Positions 25,888 to 34,140 of a stretch of DNA of 64,000 bases are shown piece by piece. Origin of the DNA: an uncultured Eubacteriales bacterium (lineage in GTDB: Bacteria; Bacillota; Clostridia; Oscillospirales; Oscillospiraceae); the NCBI GenBank assembly GCA_900079765.1, contig LT599017.1, positions 310,001 to 374,000 on the forward strand. The letters are read 5' to 3'. The notes under the pieces were generated by a model. The model was not told the origin of the DNA. It was given only the letters and a program-made list of their open reading frames with translations, and made no database searches. The translations under genes and the position numbers were made by a program. Each line of letters starts with the position of its first letter. Positions within the stretch are counted from its first letter, which is position 1.

Positions 25888-27078
25888 TCATTGCGGACCG
25901 GCGCGCGGGCTGGAGTGGCGATCCGTGTTTCTCCGGCCCTCTGTTCGCCGCCACCCCGCGACTACCGCCAGCCCTACCCCACAGGCCAACCCGCCCAGGA
26001 GCAGCGCCCTGTCCGTCCCCAGCTCCGCCGACTGCCCAAAGGCCGGGTTTAAAAACAGGGAGACCAGGTCCATCACAACGGCGTTGCAGGAGAGCTGCGT
26101 GGCCTGCCCCACGCTGCCGCGGGCGGCCTCCCGGTTTTGCAGCGACAGGGAAAGCGGGAGGAAGAGGGCCGCCGCAAGACGGAGGAGCACCACCCCTGCC
26201 ACGGCCACAACCCCCAGGGGCCAGATCGCCATCCCAAGGCATATCAGCGCCGCGACGAGGAGCAGTACTCCAATGCTCCGCCCCTCGCCCAGCCGCCGGG
26301 TCAGCGCGTGGGATGCAGCCCCCAGCAGGGAGACCGCCGTGACCACGGCGTACAGCAGCCCGAACCACCGCTCCGAGATCCCGGCGCGCAGATACTGCGC
26401 CTGGCTCAAAAAGACCGTGATAAACTGTGCCGTCTCGCTCAGTAGCGCCGCAGCCAGAAGAAACGGAGTCAGCCGAAGGCTCTGCCGGAACGCCTCTTTA
26501 AAATCCGGCCTCTCCCGGCTGTTCCGCACCTCTCCCTCCGGCTCCGTCAACCCTAGCGTGAGCAACGCCGCTCCCAGATAGGTGAATACCGTAAGCAGGG
26601 CAGACAGCCGGTACCGCCCGGTGAGAAAGAGGCTCGATATTCCGCCCGCGGCCAACATTCCTGCCGTCTGCCAGGCATTCCACCGCTCGTAGACCTTCTG
26701 CGCCTCCCCCTCTTCCGACAGGGAGAAAAGGTAAGCCGAGTCACACCCTGAAAGCCCAGCCCCCGCGGCCGCCAACAGCAGCCGCTCCACGAGAAAGCCA
26801 CAGACAGTTTCCGCCCGCCAGAAGACGACCTTTGAGAGCGCCAGGATGAAGAAACAGATTACAATGGTCCGCCGGTGACCCAGCCGGTCTGCCAGACGCC
26901 CCCACGGCGCCTCCAACACCAGCATGACGCCAAAGGAGACGCTCTCAATCACCGAAATGTTCAGCAGACTAAGTCCCGCTGCCTGTCGATACAGGGTGGC
27001 TACCGGCGCGTAAAAGCACAGTCCGCATAAAAAATTGCATGCAAAAAGGAGCGCAATGCTGCGCCTCTTCCCGTCCAT
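25888..27078 (-). CDS. Major facilitator superfamily transporter
   Basis: 396 residues with about 12 hydrophobic segments. ALLFACNFLCGLCFYAPVATLY opens TM1, and the loop after TM2 has EAPWGRLADRLGHRR, the MFS motif A (G-x-x-x-D-R-x-G-R-R type). Resembles small drug/metabolite exporters of Clostridia; substrate unknown. Start at 27078 with GGGAGG 8 bases upstream. Transcribed alone from the promoter at 27207-27235, through a leader containing a 7-bp GC hairpin (27112-27134). Confidence 0.85.
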   Translation of the reverse strand: MDGKRRSIALLFACNFLCGLCFYAPVATLYRQAAGLSLLNISVIESVSFGVMLVLEAPWGRLADRLGHRRTIVICFFILALSKVVFWRAETVCGFLVERLLLAAAGAGLSGCDSAYLFSLSEEGEAQKVYERWNAWQTAGMLAAGGISSLFLTGRYRLSALLTVFTYLGAALLTLGLTEPEGEVRNSRERPDFKEAFRQSLRLTPFLLAAALLSETAQFITVFLSQAQYLRAGISERWFGLLYAVVTAVSLLGAASHALTRRLGEGRSIGVLLLVAALICLGMAIWPLGVVAVAGVVLLRLAAALFLPLSLSLQNREAARGSVGQATQLSCNAVVMDLVSLFLNPAFGQSAELGTDRALLLGGLACGVGLAVVAGWRRTEGRRNTDRHSSPRAGPQ

Positions 27079-27206
27079 ATAAAAACCTCCCGAATTTGAG
27101 CGCTGAAACATGCCCGCTCACACCGCGAGCGGGCTAAAATGGGTTCGGTTTTTATGTGGGAGAGCGCATATCGTGCTCCTTCTGAAACTTTATATAGGGC
27201 CTGATG

Positions 27207-27235
27207 ATTATACCTGACGGCCCGGTAAAAATCAA
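27207..27235 (-). promoter_or_regulatory. Promoter of the MFS gene
   Basis: On the minus strand TTGATT (27235-27230), 17-bp spacer, TATAAT (27212-27207). Confidence 0.65.
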
Positions 27236-27297
27236 TCACTTTCCGCGCAGAAAGAAGGACAGGAGCCACTTTGAAACCGGGAGCTTTGCAGGCACGA

Positions 27298-27334
27298 CAA
27301 AAAACGTGCGGCGCGGCTTAGGCCGCGCCGCACG
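27298..27334 (-). terminator. Terminator of the hydrogenase operon
   Basis: Perfect 13-bp stem (27305-27317 with 27322-27334) followed on the minus strand by TTTTTTG, 12 bases beyond the hydA stop. Confidence 0.85.
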
Positions 27335-27345
27335 CTCATGTTTCT

Positions 27346-29097
27346 TTACGTCCGATATCGATCCATCGGCACATAGGTGGTGTGCAGAATCTCATGCGCC
27401 TTATGACTCCCGGGCTCGCCCAGGTACTCCTCATAGACCTGCTGGACCACCGGGTTCTCGTGGCTCTTGCGGTACTTCTGGCCCGCGTCCTGGGTGTAGA
27501 GGGCGCCCGCCCGAAGGGAGCGCAGGTCGGTCCAATTGCGCACGTCGGCGTGCTGGATGGGCTGGCCTCCGCCGTTGACGCACCCACCGGGGCAGCCCAT
27601 GATCTCGATAAAGTCATATTGGAGTGCGCCTGACTTCACTCCGTCCAGCACCTTCTTGGCGTTGGCAAGGCCGGACGCCACACAGACCCGCACCGTTTTG
27701 CCGGGCAGCTCGTAGGCAGCCTCCTTAATGCCCTCCATGCCCCGGACCTCATTGAATTCCAGGGGTTTCATCTCACCCTGGGTGACGATCTCCACGACGG
27801 TGCGCAGCGCCGCTTCCATTACGCCGCCGGACGCACCGAAAATGGTGGCCGCGCCGGAGGCAAGGCCCAGCATCTCGTCGGCGGTGTCGTCAGGCAGGTT
27901 CTGGAAGAGAAGGCCTGCCCGAGTGATCATGCGGCCCAGCTCACGGGTGGTCAGGGAGATGTCCACCGGCAGCCAGCCGTTCTGGCGCATCTCCTCCCGC
28001 TGGCACTCGTACTTCTTGGCGGTGCACGGCATGATGGACACCACCACAATGTCCTTGGGGTCCAGTCCCATCTTCTCGGCGTAGTAGGTTTTGACGAGGG
28101 AGCCGAACATGCTCTGGGGGGACTTGCAGGTAGAGAGGTTGGGAATCATGTCCGAGTGGTGCTGCTCGCAGTAGCGGATCCAGCCGGGGGAGCAGGAGGT
28201 GATCATGGGCAGCGCCCCGCCGTGCTGCACCCGGTGGAGGAACTCGGTGCCCTCCTCCATAATGGTGAAGTCGGCGGCGTTGTCCACGTCGAACACCTTG
28301 TCAAAGCCCAGGCGGCGCAGGGCAGTGATCATCTTGCCCTCCACGTTGGTGCCAACGGGCATCCCGAAACACTCGCCCAAAGTGACGCGCACAGACGGCG
28401 CGGGGCCGACCACCACATGCTTGGTGGGGTCGCTCAGGGCGGCCCAGACCTTGGCGGTGTCGTCCTTCTCCTCCAGGGCGCCGGTGGGACATGCCACGAT
28501 GCACTGGCCGCAGGACACACAGTCCACCTCGGCAAGGTCCCGGTCAAAGGCGCAGCCCACGTGGGTGTCAAAGCCACGGTCGTTGCAGCCGATAACGCCC
28601 ACCTCCTGGTACTTACGGCACACGGCGGTGCAGCGGCGGCACAGGACACACTTCGAATTGTCCCGCACCAGATGGGGGGCCGAGGCCTCAATCTGGGGGA
28701 CAAGGTCGTCGTTGGCGTAGCGCACGGCGTCGATGTTCAGGTCGGCGGCCAGCTGCTGCAGCTCGCACTTGCCGGAGCGAGAGCAGGTCAGGCAGTCCAT
28801 CCTGTGGTTGGACAAAATAAGCTCCAGCGTGAGCTGGCGGGACTTGCGCACCGCGTCGGTGTTGGTGAACACCTCCATCCCCTCGTTCACAGGGTACACG
28901 CATGAGGCTACCAGGCTCCTCGCCCCCTTGACCTCCACCACGCAGATGCGGCACGCGCCGATCTCGTTGACCTCCTTGAGGAAACAGAGGGACGGGATTC
29001 GGATGCCCGCGGACCGGGCCGCCTCCAGGATGGTGGTGCCGGCGGGCACGGTGACGGGGATGCGGTCGATCATCAGGTTTACCATATTCTTTTCCAT
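27346..29097 (-). CDS. hydA: [FeFe] hydrogenase catalytic subunit (HydA/HndD type)
   Basis: Catalytic subunit of a trimeric NAD(P)-linked, probably electron-bifurcating hydrogenase. 583 residues. N-terminal [2Fe-2S] domain (CxxxxGACRIC, CVYPV), a His/Cys 4Fe-4S site (DCLTCSRSGKCELQ), two ferredoxin clusters (CVLCRRCTAVC, CVSCGQCIVACP), then the H-cluster domain: L1 TSCSPGW (301-307 region), L2 MPCTAKKYE, L3 CPGGCVNGGGQP. C-terminal small-subunit segment RKSHENPVVQQVYEEYLGEP. The L1 second Cys is Ser (residue 303). Last gene of the operon. The maturases HydE/F/G are not in the window. Confidence 0.95.
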   Translation of the reverse strand: MEKNMVNLMIDRIPVTVPAGTTILEAARSAGIRIPSLCFLKEVNEIGACRICVVEVKGARSLVASCVYPVNEGMEVFTNTDAVRKSRQLTLELILSNHRMDCLTCSRSGKCELQQLAADLNIDAVRYANDDLVPQIEASAPHLVRDNSKCVLCRRCTAVCRKYQEVGVIGCNDRGFDTHVGCAFDRDLAEVDCVSCGQCIVACPTGALEEKDDTAKVWAALSDPTKHVVVGPAPSVRVTLGECFGMPVGTNVEGKMITALRRLGFDKVFDVDNAADFTIMEEGTEFLHRVQHGGALPMITSCSPGWIRYCEQHHSDMIPNLSTCKSPQSMFGSLVKTYYAEKMGLDPKDIVVVSIMPCTAKKYECQREEMRQNGWLPVDISLTTRELGRMITRAGLLFQNLPDDTADEMLGLASGAATIFGASGGVMEAALRTVVEIVTQGEMKPLEFNEVRGMEGIKEAAYELPGKTVRVCVASGLANAKKVLDGVKSGALQYDFIEIMGCPGGCVNGGGQPIQHADVRNWTDLRSLRAGALYTQDAGQKYRKSHENPVVQQVYEEYLGEPGSHKAHEILHTTYVPMDRYRT

Positions 29098-29112
29098 AAC
29101 TCTATCCCCTCC

Positions 29113-30915
29113 TTAGCCCATCAGAATGGCGTTGAAACGGCAGTTGTCCATGCACACGCCGCACTTGATGCATTTGCTCTGGTCGATGACGTGGGGGGCG
29201 CGTACAGCGCCCGAGATGGCGTCTGCAGGACAGTTCTTGGCGCACATGGTGCAGCCGCGACAGTTTTCGGGAACGACGGTGTAGCGCAGCAGTTTCTTGC
29301 AAACCTTGGCGGGACAGCGTTTCTCCACGATGTGGGCCACGTACTCGTCCCGGAAGTGCTGGAGGGTGGAGAGCACCGGGTTGGGGGCCGTCTGGCCCAG
29401 GCCGCACAGGGCGCTCGATTTGATGTGGTGGCACAGCTCCTCAATGGTGTCCAGGTCCTCCATGGTGCCCTCACCCTCAGTGATCTTGGTCAGCAGGCCC
29501 AACAGCCTCTTGGTGCCGATGCGGCAGGGGGTGCATTTGCCGCAGGACTCGTCCACAATAAACTCGAGGAAGAACTTCGCGATGTCCACCATGCAGTTGT
29601 CCTCATCCATGACGATGAGGCCGCCGGAACCCATCATGGAGCCGATGGCCCCCAAAGACTCGTAGTCAAGCGGCGTATCGATAAGGCTCGCCGGGATGCA
29701 GCCGCCGGAGGGGCCGCCGGTCTGGGCGGCCTTGAACTTCTTCCCGCCGGGACAGCCGCCGCCGATATCCTCCACCACGGTGCGCAGGGGGGTGCCCATG
29801 GGGATCTCGACGAGGCCCGTATTAGCGATTTTGCCGCCCAGGGCGAAGACCTTGGTGCCCGAGCTCTTGGGCGTGCCGATGGCGGCGAAGGCCTCGGGCC
29901 CGTGGTTTAAAATCCAGGTGATGTTGGCGTAGGTCTCCACGTTGTTGAGGAGGGTGGGCCGCTGGAAGAGGCCCTTGTTGGCGGGGAAGGGGGGACGGGG
30001 ATGGGGCTCGCCCCGCTTGCCCTCGATGGAAGTCATCAACGCCGTCTCCTCGCCGCAGACGAAGGCACCCGCGCCAAGGCGGAGCTCAATGTCAAAGGAG
30101 AAGTCAGAGTCGAAGATGTTCTTGCCCAGCAGCCCGTACTCATGGGCCTGGTCGATGGCGATCTGCAGGCGTTTCACCGCAATGGGGTACTCGGCCCGGA
30201 CGTAGATGTACCCCTGCTGGGCCCCGATGCAGTAGCCCGCAATGGCCATGGCCTCCAGCACACTGTGTGGGTCCCCCTCCAGCACCGAGCGGTCCATGAA
30301 CGCGCCGGGGTCACCCTCGTCGGCGTTGCAGCACACGAATTTTACCCCGTCGGGACTCACCGCGTCATGGGTCATCTGCCATTTGCGGCCCGTGGGGAAA
30401 CCCGCGCCGCCCCGGCCACGGAGACCGGAGGCCAGGATGTCGTCGATGACTTTCTGGGCGGGGATGTTTTCGGAGAGGATCTTGCCTAGGGCAGCGTAGC
30501 CGTCCACGCCTATGTACTCGTCGATGTTCTCGGGGTTAATGACGCCGCAGTTGCGCAGCGCGATGCGGAGCTGGTGCTTATAGAACGTGGTCTCGGCAAG
30601 GCTGGTGGCCTGGCCGCCCTCGTCGCTCTCCATGTGCAAAAGGCGCTGGACAATGCGGCCCTTCACAATATGTTCCGACACGATCTCGGGTACGTCCTCC
30701 GGGGTTACCTTAGTGTAGCAGGCCCCCTCGGGGTAAATCATCACGATGGGTCCCATGGCGCACAGGCCGAAACAGCCGGTCTTCACCACTTGGGCCTCCC
30801 CATCCATGCCCTGGGCCTTCAGCTCACGGTCGAAGGCCTCGATGATCTTGGGACTGTTGGAGGAGGAGCAGCCGGTGCCCGCGCAGACCAGAATATGGGA
30901 TCGGACTAAATTCAT
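29113..30915 (-). CDS. hydB: NADH-binding flavin subunit of the hydrogenase (HydB/NuoF-like)
   Basis: 600 residues. N-terminal thioredoxin-like [2Fe-2S] domain (CAGTGCSSS and CFGLCAMGP), NuoF core with the NADH-binding GRGGAGFPTGRKW and FMN-binding CNADEGDPGAFMDR, then ESCGKCTPCRIGTKR, the 4Fe-4S site of NuoF, and a C-terminal 2[4Fe-4S] ferredoxin domain (CRGCTMCAKNCP, CIKCGVCMDNC). Start taken at the second ATG (30915), 9 bases after GGGAGG; the first (30921) is too close. It passes electrons between NAD(H), ferredoxin and HydA. HydA follows 15 bases downstream. Confidence 0.95.
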   Translation of the reverse strand: MNLVRSHILVCAGTGCSSSNSPKIIEAFDRELKAQGMDGEAQVVKTGCFGLCAMGPIVMIYPEGACYTKVTPEDVPEIVSEHIVKGRIVQRLLHMESDEGGQATSLAETTFYKHQLRIALRNCGVINPENIDEYIGVDGYAALGKILSENIPAQKVIDDILASGLRGRGGAGFPTGRKWQMTHDAVSPDGVKFVCCNADEGDPGAFMDRSVLEGDPHSVLEAMAIAGYCIGAQQGYIYVRAEYPIAVKRLQIAIDQAHEYGLLGKNIFDSDFSFDIELRLGAGAFVCGEETALMTSIEGKRGEPHPRPPFPANKGLFQRPTLLNNVETYANITWILNHGPEAFAAIGTPKSSGTKVFALGGKIANTGLVEIPMGTPLRTVVEDIGGGCPGGKKFKAAQTGGPSGGCIPASLIDTPLDYESLGAIGSMMGSGGLIVMDEDNCMVDIAKFFLEFIVDESCGKCTPCRIGTKRLLGLLTKITEGEGTMEDLDTIEELCHHIKSSALCGLGQTAPNPVLSTLQHFRDEYVAHIVEKRCPAKVCKKLLRYTVVPENCRGCTMCAKNCPADAISGAVRAPHVIDQSKCIKCGVCMDNCRFNAILMG

Positions 30916-30930
30916 CTTCATTTTCCTCCC

Positions 30931-31299
30931 TTATTCCGCCGCGCCGATGGTGTACGCGCTGACGATCTGGCGGTTCACCAAATGGTCGGCTACTATCTTC
31001 GCAACCATCTCGGGCTTGAGCTTGACGTAGGTGACCTTCTCCTCGCCGGGGAGATAGACCTCGGCGATGGGCTCCAGACGACATACGCCGATGCACCCGG
31101 TCTGGGTGACGGTGACGTTCTTGAGATCCCGCTTTTCCACTTCTTCGAGGAAAGCGGACAGCACCGGCCGGGCGCCGGCGGCGATGCCGCAGGTGGCCAT
31201 GCCGACGACGACCCGGATGGTATCGTCGTTGCTCTCCCGCATACCGACCTGACGCTGCATTTTCTCGCGGATCGCTTTGAGTTCTTCCAGAGTTTTCAC
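30931..31299 (-). CDS. Thioredoxin-like [2Fe-2S] protein (HndB-like)
   Basis: 122 residues with four cysteines in the NuoE/thioredoxin-like ferredoxin arrangement: ATCGIAAG and then QTGCIGVCRLEP. Family members such as HndB accompany HndC/HndD in NADP-reducing hydrogenases and bind one [2Fe-2S] cluster. GTG start at 31299 with GGGG upstream. Fifteen bases upstream of hydB in the same operon. Confidence 0.88.
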   Translation of the reverse strand: MKTLEELKAIREKMQRQVGMRESNDDTIRVVVGMATCGIAAGARPVLSAFLEEVEKRDLKNVTVTQTGCIGVCRLEPIAEVYLPGEEKVTYVKLKPEMVAKIVADHLVNRQIVSAYTIGAAE

Positions 31300-31435
31300 G
31301 AATTCATCCCCAATTCGATTATGTTAGACCGCCCCGATAGGGGAGGTCGTTGATACCGCGCTGAGATCGTCCCACTTGTGTATTTCTCTAATTTGACTTA
31401 TAGCCCTCCAACAAGGAGGGCCGGAACGGGTAGGG

Positions 31436-31978
31436 TCAGACGAGCGTGATTGCCTCTTCCTGCTCGGCCACGTACTGCCGGACCCACAGGAACACGTCGA
31501 CGTCGGCCAAGGTGACCTCCGGCCCCAGGGCCTCCCGCAGCTCCCTGGTGTCAAAGCTCCAGCTGCCCCGCTCCGTAGCGTGAGCGTAGGTCAGTTCCAC
31601 CTCCGGCGCGCCCTGGACCAGCAGGGCGACGGTCTCCCCCATGTCGCCAAGAGGAGGGCAGTCGATGTGCCCCGCGCCAAAGATGGCCCGCACCGTGGTG
31701 CCCACACCCAAAGTGCTCTCCACTGTCAGGCTGCCTCCGGTCTGCTCCGCCGCCAGGCGGAGGAGGGGGAGCCCCAGCCCCACCTTGCGGGTGGAGCGGG
31801 TGGTGGTGAAGGGATCGGTTACCTTGGCGAGGAATTCAGGGCTCATGCCCCGGCCGTCGTCCGCGATGACCAGAGCGAGCCGTCCGTCTCTCTCTTCGAG
31901 AGAGAGGTCCAGACGAGCGCACCCCGCCGTAAGGGAGTTTTGCGCCAGGTCCAGGATATGTAGCGACAGCTCTTTCAT
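31436..31978 (-). CDS. HATPase_c histidine-kinase-like ATP-binding protein
   Basis: 180 residues without phosphoacceptor His domain or membrane segments. N box HILDLAQNS, G1 box DDGRGM, G2 box GLGLPLL, then a ~70-residue extension specific to this gene type. Proteins of this kind are regularly inserted between HydC and HydB genes in clostridial hydrogenase operons; the role (anti-sigma-like kinase or assembly factor) is not established. A companion HATPase protein occurs in the upstream operon (35569-35991). Confidence 0.8.
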   Translation of the reverse strand: MKELSLHILDLAQNSLTAGCARLDLSLEERDGRLALVIADDGRGMSPEFLAKVTDPFTTTRSTRKVGLGLPLLRLAAEQTGGSLTVESTLGVGTTVRAIFGAGHIDCPPLGDMGETVALLVQGAPEVELTYAHATERGSWSFDTRELREALGPEVTLADVDVFLWVRQYVAEQEEAITLV

Positions 31979-32068
31979 GGCGTTTCCTTGTCACGTTTGT
32001 TGGGCGCATGGCCAGGCAGGTTACCGGCACCCCGGTCCAGGCTCGCCTATGCGCCTACGCTCGCGTTT

Positions 32069-32563
32069 CTATTCGTATTTATCCAGAATGGGCCCCACTT
32101 GATCCGGGGTCAGCCGGCCGTACACGTCGGAGCCGATCATCATGACCGGGGCCAGGCCACAGGCGCCTACACAGCGGCAGGCATCCAGAGAGAATTTGCC
32201 GTCCTTGGTGATGGAGCCGGTCTTGATGCCCAGCTTTTTTTCCACGGCGGTGAGGATGTCAGCCGCGCCCTTGACATAACAGGCGGTGCCAAGACAGACG
32301 GAGATCTGGAACCGGCCCTTGGGGTTCATAGTAAACTGGGCGTAAAAAGAGGCCACACCATAGACCTCGGAGAGGGGGATATCCAACCCCTCGGCGACCA
32401 TGATCTGGACCTCTTCCGGCAAGTAGCCGAAGATTTCCTGGGCGGCCTGGAGTACGGGCATGGTTGCGCCGGGCATGCCCTTGTGCTCCGCGATGACTTG
32501 ACGAAGCTGATCTTCCTGCTCGGTGGTTCCGCTGTATGGCACAACGGATTTGCAGTTTGGCAT
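32069..32563 (-). CDS. hydC: Hydrogenase [2Fe-2S] subunit (HydC/HndA, NuoE-like)
   Basis: 164 residues. The thioredoxin-like [2Fe-2S] fold has CLGTACYVKG and CRCVGACG, the four Cys ligands of NuoE. The N-terminal helical part (ATMPVLQAAQEIFGYLPEEVQ) is typical. First gene of the catalytic operon, with AAAGGAGG 7 bases before ATG 32563; the longer frame has no family similarity. A Rex-like palindrome overlaps its promoter. Confidence 0.95.
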   Translation of the reverse strand: MPNCKSVVPYSGTTEQEDQLRQVIAEHKGMPGATMPVLQAAQEIFGYLPEEVQIMVAEGLDIPLSEVYGVASFYAQFTMNPKGRFQISVCLGTACYVKGAADILTAVEKKLGIKTGSITKDGKFSLDACRCVGACGLAPVMMIGSDVYGRLTPDQVGPILDKYE

Positions 32564-32759
32564 GTTGGGTATCCTCCTTTTTTTCGTGGGTGAATCTGAG
32601 GGGTGGCGTAGTGGCGAATGGCGTGGGATTTTGCCGTCAGGCAAGTCAAATTTTCGCGGGAATCCTGTAAAATTTTAAGGGGAAGTGGCACGGCATGCCG
32701 GCAAAGACAAGCCACCGGCATTGTGGCTATCCTCAGATACACCCGAGACTCTGAGCACT

Positions 32760-32791
32760 ATTCTAAATCAAATTTTGTGAAAGGTAAACAA
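32760..32791 (-). promoter_or_regulatory. Candidate promoter and Rex-like site of the hydrogenase operon
   Basis: On the minus strand TTTACC (32788-32783), 17-bp spacer, TAGAAT (32765-32760). Overlapping the -35 is TTGTTTACCTTTCACAA (32775-32791), whose TTGTtT and tCACAA halves resemble the NADH-responsive Rex operator, but it is 17 rather than 18 bp. The surrounding 32745-32860 is distinctly AT-rich. No other feature was seen in the rest of this ~270-base gap. Confidence 0.4.
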
Positions 32792-32837
32792 GAAAGTGAT
32801 AAAAATAACGAAAAAGATTTATGATCTATAAAAATAA

Positions 32838-33572
32838 CTAGAAAGAGAGGTAAATGCTAGAAAAATCTGGGCTTGTGAGGGCTTTTAGTACCGCATCCGT
32901 AGTAACGGAGGGCAGGTTCAGGGCCTGGCAGGGGTCGGCGATCTGCGCAAGGTCGTGGGCGTCCGAGGCGGTGAGTGTGCGCACTCCCGCCAAATCGGGG
33001 CGGCGCAAAAGCTCAGTTGGGCAGCGGCGGGTGACCTCCGCGATGGGAAAGCCCAAGCCGGGATCCCATAGCCCTAAGTTGGAGAGAAGGGAAAAAGAGG
33101 GGCGGTCAATATGGGCGGGATAGGCCACACCGCCGAAAGAGGAGACGAGAGCGGCAACCTCATAGACGCCCAGGTCAGCTGCCCCAGCCAGGAGCCGTTC
33201 CTCCTCGCCCAGCACGGTATCCCCACTATCCATAAGAATCTGCTTACCGAAGACCCGCGGTTTGTTGCGCAGAGGAGGTAGGTGTTGGTAGACGAGGTCT
33301 CCAAAGGCCGATGCGGAGAAAAGGTCGGGGAAGAGGCAGATTACATGGACCTCCTCCGCCGTGGTCAGTTCCATGCCGGGGAGGGCCAGGAGTCCGTACC
33401 GCTCCGCCGCGGCGAGAAAGGCCGCGCAGTTGCCCACCGAGTTGTGGTCGGTGAGAGCCACCGCCTTTAACCCTGCCAGGACGCACATCCCGGCGAGGTT
33501 GGCCGGGGTATTGTCCTCCGAAGCGCAGGGTGAGAGGCAGGAGTGGAGGTGGAAGTCGAAGGGGAGGATCAT
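32838..33572 (-). CDS. PHP-domain phosphoesterase
   Basis: 244 residues. PHP motif I DFHLHSCLSP, motif II TDHNSVGN, motif III GMELTTAEEVHVICLF, and a late TASDAHDL motif supply the metal ligands of PHP phosphoesterases, the fold of histidinol phosphatase and DNA polymerase PHP domains. In clostridial hydrogenase loci a PHP gene often accompanies HydS and DRTGG genes; substrate unknown. Its natural start region is duplicated 212 bp upstream. The present ATG (33572) has only a weak ribosome site (GGCGGGTG), so expression may be reduced. Confidence 0.85.
   Translation of the reverse strand: MILPFDFHLHSCLSPCASEDNTPANLAGMCVLAGLKAVALTDHNSVGNCAAFLAAAERYGLLALPGMELTTAEEVHVICLFPDLFSASAFGDLVYQHLPPLRNKPRVFGKQILMDSGDTVLGEEERLLAGAADLGVYEVAALVSSFGGVAYPAHIDRPSFSLLSNLGLWDPGLGFPIAEVTRRCPTELLRRPDLAGVRTLTASDAHDLAQIADPCQALNLPSVTTDAVLKALTSPDFSSIYLSF
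33532..33572. repeat. Direct repeat, downstream copy (PHP gene start)
   Basis: 41 bp containing the first codons of the PHP gene; 36 bp (33532-33567) are identical to 33744-33779, with one mismatch in the following five bases. Confidence 0.9.
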
Positions 33573-33743
33573 GGGGTGCACCCGCCTTTCGGGTCAGAAC
33601 GGGCCGATGCCTGTCGCCCTGCCGCGCCGAATGGCGCACCCCAAGCGTTTTGCCCATAGGGCAAAACCTTGATGCCGGGCAGATTTATTCCGCCCGAGCA
33701 GATAAAAGGAAGGGGTCCCAGCCCGGCGCCAGCCAGGTGGGGC
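33573..33743. repeat. Inserted repeat-like element between the direct repeats
   Basis: 171 bp with no gene. It holds an inverted pair GGGGTGC (33574-33580) / GCACCCC (33636-33642) and a strong hairpin TTTTGCCC-ATA-GGGCAAAA (about 33649-33667). It looks like a small dispersed palindromic repeat; only one copy is in the window. Confidence 0.55.
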
Positions 33744-33784
33744 GAGAGGCAGGAGTGGAGGTGGAAGTCGAAGGGGAGGGTCAT
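33744..33784. repeat. Direct repeat, upstream copy (original PHP start)
   Basis: On the minus strand this reads GGAG-N7-ATG followed by codons for TLPFDFHLHSCLSP, directly after the DRTGG stop codon. It is therefore the likely ancestral PHP start, now cut off from the rest of the gene. Confidence 0.85.
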
Positions 33785-33795
33785 GAGGATGCTCC

Positions 33796-34140
33796 TCAAA
33801 AGGGCGCCGAGAGGCGGAGAAGAGCCTGCACCTCGGCGGAAAGCTGGAAGGTGGACCCGGGGCTGCCGAGGAGGTTGACCTCCTGGGTGGCGGCCTTGTC
33901 AAGGAGCTGGGGGTCTGGGGTCACGCCCTCGGAGAGGAGGACGCAGGCCACGTCCGCCATCAGGGCCACGGCGGCTACGTTCACGTTGGACATGATGGTG
34001 ACCCAGCAGTCCCCGGACTGGGCCCGGCCCATAACCCAGCTTAGGAGATCCCCGGCGTACCCGCCTGAAATTTCTGCATCAGGCCGGGGAAGGGTAAATT
34101 CGGTGAGGGAGAGGGCGGTGGCAAGCTCTTTTACCGTCAT
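33796..34140 (-). CDS. DRTGG-like domain protein (second of two)
   Basis: 114 residues. VKELATALSLTEFTLPRPDAEISGGYAGDLLSWVMGRAQSGD, read in parts, matches DRTGG-type small domains (related to HPr kinase and phosphotransacetylase N-domains): an ISGGYAGDLLSW segment and the following MSNVNVAAVALMADVACV strand-helix unit. ATG overlaps the HydS-like stop by 4 bases, so translation is coupled. Likely ligand-binding partner in the sensing module; ligand unknown. Confidence 0.75.
   Translation of the reverse strand: MTVKELATALSLTEFTLPRPDAEISGGYAGDLLSWVMGRAQSGDCWVTIMSNVNVAAVALMADVACVLLSEGVTPDPQLLDKAATQEVNLLGSPGSTFQLSAEVQALLRLSAPF

Noticed and set aside
28156-28905. Plus-strand open frames opposite hydA and hydB
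   Set aside because: Low-complexity shadows; the minus-strand proteins carry all cofactor motifs.
33569-33799. 76-codon minus-strand frame beginning MTLPFDFHLHSCLSP-like
   Set aside because: It is the cut-off duplicate of the PHP start reading into the inserted element, not a functional gene; recorded as a repeat.
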